In this document: positions 8,007 to 15,397 of the stretch, piece after piece
Numbering within the stretch: the stretch's first letter is position 1
Layout: each line of letters opens with the position of its first letter
Assembly (NCBI RefSeq): GCF_900129725.1
Contig: NZ_FQWQ01000001.1
Span: 2,232,001-2,296,000 of the forward strand
From: Chryseolinea serpens
Lineage (GTDB): Bacteria; Bacteroidota; Bacteroidia; Cytophagales; Cyclobacteriaceae
Length of the DNA stretch: 64,000 nucleotides
Direction: 5' to 3'
Made by a program: the position numbers and the translations under genes
Notes under the pieces: model-generated
What the model was told of the DNA's origin: nothing
Databases searched by the model: none
What the model saw: the letters and a program-made list of their open reading frames with translations, nothing else

Positions 8007-8993
8007 CTACGGGAAATAAGGGCGGTTTGTTGATGCGATCGATGCTAGACTCGCGGTGTTAAGCGGCTCGATCGGTTTCTGCTTCACTTGTATATTACCC
8101 GACAAATCCGTAGCGATAAAGCTTTGCGCCTTCAGAAAGAGAAGCCACGCAAAGTCATGCTGGGTGTAGTTGAATTGTTCATCAGGAATTTGGAAAATGT
8201 AGCGGTCGTTCTCGGATTTCGTCCGCTGACACACTGGTTGAAAGAAATTAGGGGGCGCAACCGCTTCCTTAACGATATGGTCGCCAACGACTATTCCGTT
8301 GCTCTCCGCGTAAGCTTGCATTTTGCTCGCCAGACTAGTGTGCAGACTGCAAGTCGTCACCTCACTGATTTCACCGAGGCCTGCCAGGGACCAAAGGACA
8401 TCTTCATCGTAGCCTAAATCTATTCCAATGCGGGTGAAAACGGCGTCGATATCTTGTTCGTTGAACAGCCGCTTAATATCAGTCTTTACGAAGTAGGTGA
8501 AGATGCTTGAAAACACGAGCGAACGCTTCACGGCCTCTTTTATGGACATGTTCTTTCCTCCGAAGTACACAAACAAGCCGTCCCCCTGTAGTCTGTGCAC
8601 ATAGCCACCGAGAACCAGGCAAGTGTGAATCGCCGCGCGCTGGATGGTATTAGTAATAACGAGCACGGTCTCGGGGATATACTTGCGGAACATGTTTGTT
8701 GAGCCTTTGATGTCCACAAACATTGACACAATGTAGTGCTTCTCCGTGCTGCCGGCCGAAGACTTGAGGTGTGCGAAATCCGGGTGCATTCCGAGTTTTT
8801 GTTGAAAGTCGGGCGTAACCCCAAATTGTGAAGCAAGGACCTGTAGGCTTGGCTGAAGCTGATTCTTAGGAAGTCGCCTGTTCAGCGCTTCGTAGGTAAA
8901 GCCTTTCGAAAATTGTTCGCTGATTGGTCGATGTTTCGGATCGGCTTTCATTGCGTCGGCGATTGCCGAAACGTATTCTTCGTATATTTTCAT
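8007..8993 (-). CDS. Class III nucleotide cyclase of a Pycsar-like system
   Basis: The product is 328 residues. A helical N-terminus (~90 residues) precedes a class III adenylate/guanylate cyclase-type catalytic domain with the metal-binding Asp motifs VSMFVDIKGSTNMF and HRLQGDGLFVYFGG. A C-terminal region of about 60 residues follows. In Pycsar, PycC enzymes of this size make cCMP or cUMP on phage infection and activate a membrane or TIR effector. The gene overlaps the stop of an upstream PycTM-like gene by 4 bases (ATGA) and is followed 2 bases later by an E2-like gene. That context favours an antiphage cyclase over a housekeeping one. The product nucleotide cannot be read from the sequence. 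Confidence 0.75.
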   Translation of the reverse strand: MKIYEEYVSAIADAMKADPKHRPISEQFSKGFTYEALNRRLPKNQLQPSLQVLASQFGVTPDFQQKLGMHPDFAHLKSSAGSTEKHYIVSMFVDIKGSTNMFRKYIPETVLVITNTIQRAAIHTCLVLGGYVHRLQGDGLFVYFGGKNMSIKEAVKRSLVFSSIFTYFVKTDIKRLFNEQDIDAVFTRIGIDLGYDEDVLWSLAGLGEISEVTTCSLHTSLASKMQAYAESNGIVVGDHIVKEAVAPPNFFQPVCQRTKSENDRYIFQIPDEQFNYTQHDFAWLLFLKAQSFIATDLSGNIQVKQKPIEPLNTASLASIASTNRPYFP

Positions 8994-9310
8994 TGATGTT
9001 TGATGTTAGTTACAATTAAGATTACTAAGGGGAGAAAGAAGACGGCCTGAATCAGGAGGAGAATGCCTGCGATCTTTAAGAAGCGGAATTTTGCGTGCAG
9101 CCCGCGAGCGAGGACATGCACCTGCCCTCGAAGATCTGCCAAGCCTCCGTCTTCCGTCTCATTTGAAGACTTGATATCAAATTGTTTTATATCCATCGTG
9201 GCGATGTTACCGAAGTAGAGAAGCGAATCACCACCTTTCTTTAAATAAGGAATCGACGTCCAGACAGTGAAAAGAATGTTGATTAATCCGACTGTTAATA
9301 TCACGGCCAT
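8990..9310 (-). CDS. PycTM-like (DUF5706) effector, 5' truncated
   Basis: The ORF of 106 residues matches the C-terminal two thirds of PycTM effectors. The hydrophobic segment AVILTVGLINILFTVWTSI is followed by LLYFGNIATMDIKQF (the typical xLLYFGxIAxMxxxxY), then ADLRGQVHVLARGLHAKFRF and a final transmembrane helix GILLLIQAVFFLPLVILIV. Family members are ~170-200 residues, so the N-terminal helix and first part are missing. The ATG lies 10 bases from the tip of an element copy (9321), which has evidently removed the 5' end. If translated from this ATG, the product would still have two membrane segments; activity is uncertain. Confidence 0.7.
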   Translation of the reverse strand: MAVILTVGLINILFTVWTSIPYLKKGGDSLLYFGNIATMDIKQFDIKSSNETEDGGLADLRGQVHVLARGLHAKFRFLKIAGILLLIQAVFFLPLVILIVTNIKHQ

Positions 9311-9320
9311 GTTAGCATGC

Positions 9321-9529
9321 TGGAGATTCCGACCCCCTTGACCACTTGATTTCGTGACGGTATGATCACCATAAGTTAAGTAAGCATAGGTTCAGTCGTG
9401 TTGGGACATAACTTCAAGATAGTCAATGCAAAAGATGGTCAGTTCCTCGCGGAATAAATTGTTTGATGGTCCGGAATGTTGTGGTCACTGGCGTACGAAA
9501 CAAAGTGGTCAACAACCTCGGAATCTCCA
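9321..9529 (+). mobile_element. ~209-bp IS21-type non-autonomous element, forward copy
   Basis: It runs from TGGAGATTCCGACCCCCTTG to CGGAATCTCCA, with the shared centre CACCATAAGTTAAGTAAGC and ACATAACTTCAAGATAGTCA. It truncates the PycTM-like gene at its left side. Flanks are GCATGC and CCTTAA, so there is no target-site duplication. Confidence 0.9.
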
Positions 9530-9698
9530 CCTTAAGAACCTCAACCGATCACATGTGGCATTTTTTGTATTTTTTGTCAGCGCCACATATACTCATGGAG
9601 TTTGGTCATTCGGAAAATTAAGGAAGAAAGCTTGAGTAAGTTAATTTTCTTGTCGATTCTCTCCCCGGAGTTAAAATTGATTTTTTGTCAAATTGAAG

Positions 9699-9887
9699 TC
9701 ATTCGCCGACGAGGCCTTCGGATGGAAAAACATCAAAGAAGAAATGCATGTTGCCAAACCAGTAGATAAACGACTGTTGGTCGCCAATCTCGCTGAGGAC
9801 TGATTTTGAGATCCGCTTTGTGTCGAGCGAAAGAAAGGCTGGCTGAATTTCGCAAAGCCGCTGGTAGCAGTTGGGAGAAAAATACAC
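9699..9887 (-). CDS. Small unassigned ORF downstream of the ABC permease
   Basis: The 62-codon frame (MYFSPNCYQRLCEIQPAFLS ... HFFFDVFPSEGLVGE) follows the ABC permease stop by 27 bases in the same direction. Its composition looks protein-like (CYQRLCEIQPAFLSLD, SEIGDQQSFIYWFGNM), but no family is recognised. It may be the third gene of the exporter operon or the surviving tail of one. The next frame is also open over much of this stretch, which lowers confidence. Confidence 0.35.
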   Translation of the reverse strand: MYFSPNCYQRLCEIQPAFLSLDTKRISKSVLSEIGDQQSFIYWFGNMHFFFDVFPSEGLVGE

Positions 9888-9914
9888 TTCGCGCCTTAAT
9901 CCATATGTGGATAC

Positions 9915-10691
9915 TCAGCCTTTGACCAATCGTTGTTTTGTGCTGTGGTAACCCAGAAACAATGCCAGCAGTGACCAAAGAAATGAATTGATGAGAGATT
10001 TACCCGCAATATTTTCTGGAAGTCCCGGATTGTTGAAGTACACCAGAAACGGGTATAAATAGGGATAGTACGCGATGCCCTCCCATTGTCTAATCATAAA
10101 TCCTAATGTGAACAGACCAAGGCCTATCCCCAGAGGCAAAGCAAAGTTTGAAAACTTTGTGGCGACGCCAAATTGAATGGCCAACATGGCAAGCACGGAT
10201 ACGTACATTTTCCACGAGGTAGTGATCATCGCTGTCCACGGGACCGAGTGCGAAAAGAAGCTATATCGATTATCAAAGATCGAAATTACGTACCCAAACA
10301 CGAGCGTAAATATGTTGAAAAGGACAAAGCAAATAATGACAAGAAAATTGAGCATTAAAAACTTCGAAAAGTAGATATCAAAATAAGTTCTAGGCGAGGT
10401 GTAGACCTGCTTCCAGGCATTGTTTCTGTATTCAATTTGGACCAGAAGACTGGTCACAAGAATGACGTACATGGTCAGCAGAAAGCCTGCGGCTATCTGC
10501 CAGTTATACTCTAGGTATATAGTCCATGGATTATCTACGAGCTTTGGGGCAAAGTAGTCCGCGTGCAGCAAACATTTTAGCATATTGACGAATGGAATAA
10601 AGCCAGCGCCAGCAAGAGTGATCCAATAGGCGGCTGTATTGTTGCATTTTAGAAATTCGGCTCGCGTATTGCGAAGAAAAGTTGCTGTCAT
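9915..10691 (-). CDS. ABC-2 type transporter permease
   Basis: The product is 258 residues with six predicted hydrophobic segments (for example GFLLTMYVILVTSLLVQIEY, FLVIICFVLFNIFTLVFGYV and a final SFLWSLLALFLGYH). This matches the ABC-2 permeases that pair with BcrA-type ATPases in bacitracin or lantibiotic resistance and in uncharacterised exporters of Bacteroidota. The ATPase gene directly upstream overlaps its start by 4 bases, so the two form one exporter. The substrate is not indicated by sequence. Confidence 0.85.
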   Translation of the reverse strand: MTATFLRNTRAEFLKCNNTAAYWITLAGAGFIPFVNMLKCLLHADYFAPKLVDNPWTIYLEYNWQIAAGFLLTMYVILVTSLLVQIEYRNNAWKQVYTSPRTYFDIYFSKFLMLNFLVIICFVLFNIFTLVFGYVISIFDNRYSFFSHSVPWTAMITTSWKMYVSVLAMLAIQFGVATKFSNFALPLGIGLGLFTLGFMIRQWEGIAYYPYLYPFLVYFNNPGLPENIAGKSLINSFLWSLLALFLGYHSTKQRLVKG

Positions 10692-11599
10692 TTGTTCAAT
10701 AACTTTAGATAGAATTCTTCTAGGTCATTCTTAAGGAATTGTGCCCCATAGATCTTTATCCCATGGCTGATAAGTAGTTCGATTAGTGATGGAATTTCGT
10801 CCTTGTTCAAGGCTGAGATGTGTAGAACCGAGTCGTCAATTTTGTTGACGTCATGACGCTCGCCGAGTATTCCCAAGGCCAGTTCCGTTTGGGTAGTCTC
10901 TAACTGGAAAATATTTGAATCATGTCTTAAAGTCTCCAGGTATTTACTGGTTCCCTGAAAAACCAACCGGCCATTGCTAATGACTCCGATATGTGTGGCA
11001 ATTTTCTCAACCTCGTTAAGTAGATGGCTGGAGATCAGAATCGTTTTGCGGAATTCCCGATTGAGGTGGACGATTAAATTTCTGATTTCAATAATTCCTT
11101 CTGGATCAAGTCCATTGGTAGGTTCATCGAGAATGAGCAGTTCGGGATCGTGAAGGAGTGCTATCGCGATCCCGAGTCGTTGCTTCATCCCCAGCGAATA
11201 CGTACCCGTAAGTTGATTTCGTGCATGGATCAACCCAGTGATCGCGAGTACTTGATCAATACGTTCGGGTGGACAGTGGTGAATGAGTCTCTGGATTTCT
11301 AGGTTTCTTTCCCCGGAAAGATGTTCGTAAATAGAAGGTTGTTCAATCAAGGAACCGGTCCGTTTAAGGATTTCGAGGCGATGTGATGAAAGAGCCTTAC
11401 CGAAGAGGAAGATATCCTGATGCTTTAGCCGGACGAGTCCTAAAAGAATTTTCAGAGCGGTGGTCTTACCCGCGCCGTTGGGTCCGATAAAAGCATAGAT
11501 ACTACCCGGTGGAATGGCCAAGTTAATGTCCTTAAGAACTGGTGAGGATATCGAGAATCCAAACGAGAGGTTATGTGTTTCAACGATAAGGTTATTCAT
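10688..11599 (-). CDS. ABC transporter ATP-binding protein (BcrA-like)
   Basis: The chosen start is ATG 11599 (MNNLIVETHNLSFGF); an upstream in-frame ATG at 11617 would add six residues. The domain is complete: Walker A GPNGAGKTT near residue 40, signature YSLGMKQRLGIA near 137, Walker B LLILDEPTNGLDPEG, and a switch His in ISSHLLNEVE. The C-terminal ~85 residues are the usual BcrA-type extension. It works with the 4-base-overlapping permease downstream. Family members export peptide antibiotics or confer immunity; the cargo here is unknown. Confidence 0.9.
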   Translation of the reverse strand: MNNLIVETHNLSFGFSISSPVLKDINLAIPPGSIYAFIGPNGAGKTTALKILLGLVRLKHQDIFLFGKALSSHRLEILKRTGSLIEQPSIYEHLSGERNLEIQRLIHHCPPERIDQVLAITGLIHARNQLTGTYSLGMKQRLGIAIALLHDPELLILDEPTNGLDPEGIIEIRNLIVHLNREFRKTILISSHLLNEVEKIATHIGVISNGRLVFQGTSKYLETLRHDSNIFQLETTQTELALGILGERHDVNKIDDSVLHISALNKDEIPSLIELLISHGIKIYGAQFLKNDLEEFYLKLLNK

Positions 11600-12010
11600 C
11601 CCCCAGGTGACGCACAATGTGGGAAAATGTTACAGATAAATTCGAACTTATAATTTTTATCCGGGTACGGGTGATCCTGAGGAGTAGCGCTGAAAGGCCG
11701 TTTATGGTTGACGGGCTACTCGTTGTTCAGGTTTCGTGATGGATTTTCCAGGGGCATAAACCGGGTCGCAAATGCGACGCATCCAAAACGAGAATGAAGA
11801 ACGACGTACGCAGGTGTACGTGCGTAGGTTGTTCTTCATCCTCAAATTTGGCCACTGGCTTCAGAATACTGAATGCCGAATATTTGAATTTTTGACCACT
11901 GGCTACTAGATACTGACTACTGAATACCAAGCATTGAATTCTGGCTCCTCCTGGCTCATAGGTTAAATTCCGCTATTTCTGGACAACTATTTTCTTCGTT
12001 TTTATTCCGG
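11600..12010. other. Intergenic stretch with a 23-bp imperfect hairpin
   Basis: No gene is seen. The arms 11790-11812 and 11821-11843 (GAGAATGAAGAACGACGTACG against TGCGTAGGTTGTTCTTCATC) pair at 20 of 23 positions across an 8-base loop. No T-run follows on either strand, so it is not an ordinary terminator. Downstream (about 11855-11935) is a run of near-repeats built on ACTG/TACTGA units (ATACTGAATGCCG, AGATACTGACTACTGAATAC), of the sort seen in Bacteroidota intergenic regions. Confidence 0.5.
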
Positions 12011-12219
12011 TGGAGATTCCGAGGTGGTTGACCACTTTATTTCGTGCCCCTGTGACCACAATATTCCGCACTACCGGACAATTCATTCCGCGAGGAACTG
12101 ACCATCCTTTGTCTTGATTGTCTTGAAGTTATGTTCCAATACGAGTGGGCCTATGCTTACTTAACTTATGGTGATCACACCCACACGAAATAAAGTGGTC
12201 AAGGGGGTCGGAATCTCCA
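12011..12219 (-). mobile_element. ~209-bp IS21-type non-autonomous element, inverted copy
   Basis: It runs from TGGAGATTCCGAGGTGGTTG to GGGGGTCGGAATCTCCA. The repeat-rich end (ATTCCGCACTACCGGACAAT, TTCCGCGAGGAACTGACCAT) is on the left, as in the 7033 copy, to which it is clearly close. The right tip is joined to part of another element end (12220-12261). Confidence 0.9.
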
Positions 12220-12261
12220 CAGGCTGACGAAACAAAGTGGTCGACCACCTCGGTATCTCCA
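12220..12261. repeat. Solo element end joined to the 12011 copy
   Basis: CAGGCTGACGAAACAAAGTGG, TCGACCACC and TCGGTATCTCCA correspond to the outer ~42 bases of a right tip (consensus CACAGGCGTACGAAACAAAG, TGGTCAACCACC, TCGGAATCTCCA). The break point is at the CACAG position, equivalent to the break point of the solo end at 6991-7032. Confidence 0.7.
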
Positions 12262-12438
12262 ATATATCCATAGTGAAGGCTTCGCAATTCGCACCTGTTT
12301 GGAAGGGCTCCCATCTGCGTACAATTTTGTAAGGAAACAATCCAACCATCAATGCTATCCCGCAGCATTTAATATTTATTCGTTATATTTTAAAACAATT
12401 ACCTCCCTCTTTAATAAGCCCTTTCAAACATAGACATT

Positions 12439-12762
12439 ATGGAGACTAAGAAAATTAATAATGCTATTCCGAAAGCATCCCAAATAAATCGCGATCAGCT
12501 TTTAACCATCGGTGATTTGGAAGCTTTCAAAAACGACCTGCTTTCCGAGATCAAGAATTTACTTAAAGAATCCAAGGGACAATTGCGGAAGCAATGGCTT
12601 AGGTCATCGGAAGTCCGAAAAATGTTAGGAATATCTCAGGGCACTTTACAAACTTTCAGAGTGAATGGTATATTGTCGTATACAAAAGTTGGCGGCATCA
12701 TGTTCTATAGTTATCAGCAAGTCATTAAATTGATGGAAGGAGGCAAAGGAATGGCCGGCTGA
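12439..12762 (+). CDS. Helix-turn-helix protein of a mobile element (excisionase-like)
   Basis: The product is 107 residues. The N-terminal half is charged. The C-terminal half carries WLRSSEVRKMLGISQGTLQT and FRVNGILSYTKVGGIMFYS. This is the MerR/excisionase-type HTH seen in small proteins next to tyrosine integrases of Bacteroidota conjugative or mobilisable transposons. Such proteins act as excision or transcription regulators. It faces the truncated integrase at 12877-13587, which supports a common origin in a decayed integrated element. Confidence 0.8.
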   Translation: METKKINNAIPKASQINRDQLLTIGDLEAFKNDLLSEIKNLLKESKGQLRKQWLRSSEVRKMLGISQGTLQTFRVNGILSYTKVGGIMFYSYQQVIKLMEGGKGMAG

Positions 12763-12876
12763 CAAATCGGCTATTGGTATTAAAATTGAAGGTTATCCAT
12801 CATCTCTTTGCATATGATCTAGCTAATTAGCGCCCCTCCAAGCCAATTTAGAGATAATCAAGATGCTGCGAATAAG

Positions 12877-13587
12877 TTACTTATTTGTCTTATTGTCTTT
12901 GTGAGCACTCGAAACATTTGTTGCGGCTTTCTGGGACATTATTTTAAGTTTTTCCTTTAGTGCGTTCATGTCCTCACTAACCTTTTTATCTAGAATTTTA
13001 GCGTAGTGCTGGGTAGTTTTAAGGCTTTTATGCCCAAGCATCTTGGAGACACTCTCAATAGGGACACCGTTTGTAAGTGTTACCGTTGTAGCAAAAGTGT
13101 GACGAGCGCAATGGAACGTGAATTGTTTTTTGATCTCAAGAATATCCCCTATTTCTTTCAGGTAAGCGTTCATCTTTTGATTACTTAAGACGGGCAATAC
13201 CAAATCTCCATGTAAGCATTTGATGTTATGCTCGTATTTATTCATAATTTCAATGGCTATTGGTAACAAGGGGATACGTGATAGAGATTCCGTCTTTTGT
13301 CGCGTGGTTGATATCCACTGTCCCCCATCAACACCGATTATGATTTCAGAACGTCTAAGTTTTTTTATATCTGCATAAGATAGACCTGTGAAGCAGCTGA
13401 AAAGAAAAATATCTCTTACTACATTGAGACGTTCGGCTGAAAAGGATTTGTTATACGCTAATTCTATCTCTGGTTGTGAAAAATATTCACGCAGGACTTC
13501 CTTTTTGTTCATTTTGTAACCTGTAAATGGGTCTCTTAGAAGCCATCCATTCTTGATACAGATATTAATTATCTTTTTAAGGTTACT
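12877..13587 (-). pseudogene. Tyrosine recombinase/integrase, N-terminus replaced by an element end
   Basis: The catalytic domain is intact: FSCFTGLSYADIKKLRRSE, STTRQKTESL (catalytic Lys), HCARHTFATT (H-x-x-R), MLGHKSLKTTQHYAK (His and the Tyr nucleophile). The first catalytic Arg is replaced by Ser in TGLSYAD, as known for IntDOT-like integrases. The N-terminal arm-binding and core-binding domains (~150 residues) are gone. At 13588 the frame runs into an element copy and stays open to an ATG at 13662, which would add 25 element-encoded residues (MSLGLLNLWWSHAREKKWS...). Without the core-binding domain it is probably inactive. Confidence 0.85.
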
Positions 13588-13796
13588 TGGAGATTCCGAC
13601 CCCCTTGACCACTTTTTTTCGCGCGCATGTGACCACCATAAGTTAAGTAAGCCTAGGCTCACTCGTGTTGGAACATAACTTCAAGATAATCAAAGCAAAG
13701 GATGGTCAGTTCCTCGCGGAATGAATTGTCCGGTATCGCGGAATATTGTGGTCACAGGCGCGCGAAAAAAAGTGGTCAACCACCTCGGAATCTCCA
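13588..13796 (+). mobile_element. ~209-bp IS21-type non-autonomous element, forward copy (near-identical to 61365)
   Basis: It runs from TGGAGATTCCGACCCCCTTG to ACCTCGGAATCTCCA. The inner repeats are best preserved here: ACCACTTTTTTTCGCGCGC at the left and GCGCGCGAAAAAAAGTGGT at the right, so the terminal inverted repeat is about 50 bp, with two further GGTCA/CGCGGAAT units inside the right end. Only a few bases differ from the copy at 61365. Flanks TTACT and GTCTA show no target duplication. Confidence 0.95.
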
Positions 13797-13889
13797 GTCT
13801 AGGGAGATTTGCTTGAACAGCCATTGTTATTGATTGAGCTTACTGGCAACCGAGAGCCGAACATTCAACTACTTAATCTGACGGTCACC

Positions 13890-13944
13890 GAGGTTTTTTT
13901 ACCTCATCTAACGCGGACAGGCAACCCCATAAGGACTGCCTGTC
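13890..13944. terminator. Two hairpins beyond the PD40 gene
   Basis: GACAGGCA (13916-13923) pairs with TGCCTGTC (13937-13944), and GAGGT (13890-13894) pairs with ACCTC (13901-13905). They lie 35-90 bases after the stop of the leftward PD40 gene. Neither has a clear U-run, so termination here is a guess from position. Confidence 0.3.
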
Positions 13945-13978
13945 TTCAACCTGCTTAATTGATCATACGATCCATAGC

Positions 13979-15046
13979 CTACAACGAAGCCACAGCTCCT
14001 TGGCTTAGCTCTTTCTCCTTCACATCATTAAAAAGTTCTCTCACCGGGATTCTAAAAATATCCACATTGTGCACACTGATTTGGCGGGAGAAGACGGCAA
14101 AGTTTCCACAATGTGTGATGCTAAAGAACTCATCGTCCATGGCACCATTTACGGCAGGACCCAGGTTCTCGGGTTTGCTCCAACTTGTCCAGGATTCATC
14201 CAGACGTTTGGTGACATAGATGTCAAACCCGCCGTAACCATGATGACCTTTTGAGGCGAAATACATCGTCTTATTATCGGAAGCCAGAAAGGGCGAAGAT
14301 TCCTCAAACTCCGAGTTGATGACACTGCCCATGTTCACCGGCTCAGTGGCCTTCTCGCCATCCCAGAAACTGACATACAGATCGCGTTCTCCCATGGTCT
14401 CACCGCGTTGGATGGCCCGGATAATAACCCCGTTTTGCAAAGCAACAAACGTGTTGGCGTGTGACGACATGTTGTAGTCGTCCTGGATATTGATCGTCTT
14501 GGGCAATGACCATTCGCCATTTACGTTCACGCTGTAAGAAAGACCGGCACGCATTTTACCCTTTTTCATGTATTGGTTGCCGAGGATGATCGTGTCGCCG
14601 GTCACGCTCACATTATTGATGTAGTTGGGGCCGGCATTGTTGAGGTGACTTACCATCCGGAGCGGTTCAGACCAACTCCCTGTTTCCCGGTCAAATTCGG
14701 CATACCATATGTCCTCAGGATCGTTAACCCCGTTCGTATTGTCCGGGTGAAAAATCCGACTGAAGTACAACCGGTTTCCATTGGGGGCAAGTCTCGGCTT
14801 TACTTCTTGGTAAGGACCATTGATGGATCGATTCAGGGGAGTGGCCTTAGCGTCCGCATTTACATTTTCTGCAAACTGAACAGCCGCTCCTGATTCTTTC
14901 GCTTTGCTTATGGGATGGTCGGCGTCCATGCTGGCTCCGCCGAATACCTGTTCTTGCCCATTACTTGAATAGACTACCGCAAACGAGAAAAAAACGGTCA
15001 TCAAGAGAGGGGTCACTGCTTTTCTGACTTTGTTGTTGTCTTTCAT
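13979..15046 (-). CDS. Secreted PD40/TolB-like beta-propeller protein
   Basis: The chosen start is ATG 15046 (MKDNNKVRKAVTPLLMT), which gives a clear signal peptide (LLMTVFFSFAVVYSSNGQ) and ~355 residues. An upstream ATG at 15103 would bury the signal. Repeats of the form GNRLYFSRI, NKTMYFASKGHHGYGGFDIY and CGNFAVFSRQ with PEDIWYAEFD are WD40-like PD40 blades. Proteins of this type in Bacteroidota are periplasmic or outer-membrane-associated, often near OmpA or T9SS genes; the binding partner is not known. It stands alone, divergent from the PAS kinase at 15398. Confidence 0.75.
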   Translation of the reverse strand: MKDNNKVRKAVTPLLMTVFFSFAVVYSSNGQEQVFGGASMDADHPISKAKESGAAVQFAENVNADAKATPLNRSINGPYQEVKPRLAPNGNRLYFSRIFHPDNTNGVNDPEDIWYAEFDRETGSWSEPLRMVSHLNNAGPNYINNVSVTGDTIILGNQYMKKGKMRAGLSYSVNVNGEWSLPKTINIQDDYNMSSHANTFVALQNGVIIRAIQRGETMGERDLYVSFWDGEKATEPVNMGSVINSEFEESSPFLASDNKTMYFASKGHHGYGGFDIYVTKRLDESWTSWSKPENLGPAVNGAMDDEFFSITHCGNFAVFSRQISVHNVDIFRIPVRELFNDVKEKELSQGAVASL

Positions 15047-15397
15047 AACTTTAAGTGTGTTTGGTTTGGTGTAACAAAGGTGGAGCAAAAAGAAAGGCCG
15101 CAAATCAGGGTCACCCCCATTTTGAAAGAATGAGGAAAAGGAGATAAAAAGCCGTTTTAGCAGGGCCGGAAAGGGCTTCTTGCTTGTCCGGTAGTTGGGT
15201 AATATACAGTATAGCTTTCAAGTCTGGGGAGATCCCCTAGGGAGAAACTTAGTCACAAGCTTAGAAAATCGACAAATTTTGACGAACTTATACGTGATCC
15301 GGTGAATTCCCGATTCTGAACCTTGCCGGGCAAGTCGGGATTCACATAGCAGAAGCTAATTGGTTGGCGTCATTTCGTTTCATCGTAACGGCAATAC

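Noticed and set aside
9426-9635. Plus-strand 69-codon frame across the right end of the 9321 element
   Set aside because: Most of it is element sequence translated by chance; the tail has no protein-like features.
12129-12368. Minus-strand frame MLRDSIDGWIVSLQNCTQMG... running into the 12011 element
   Set aside because: No homology is recognised and the composition of the unique part is not clearly coding; two overlapping frames are equally open.
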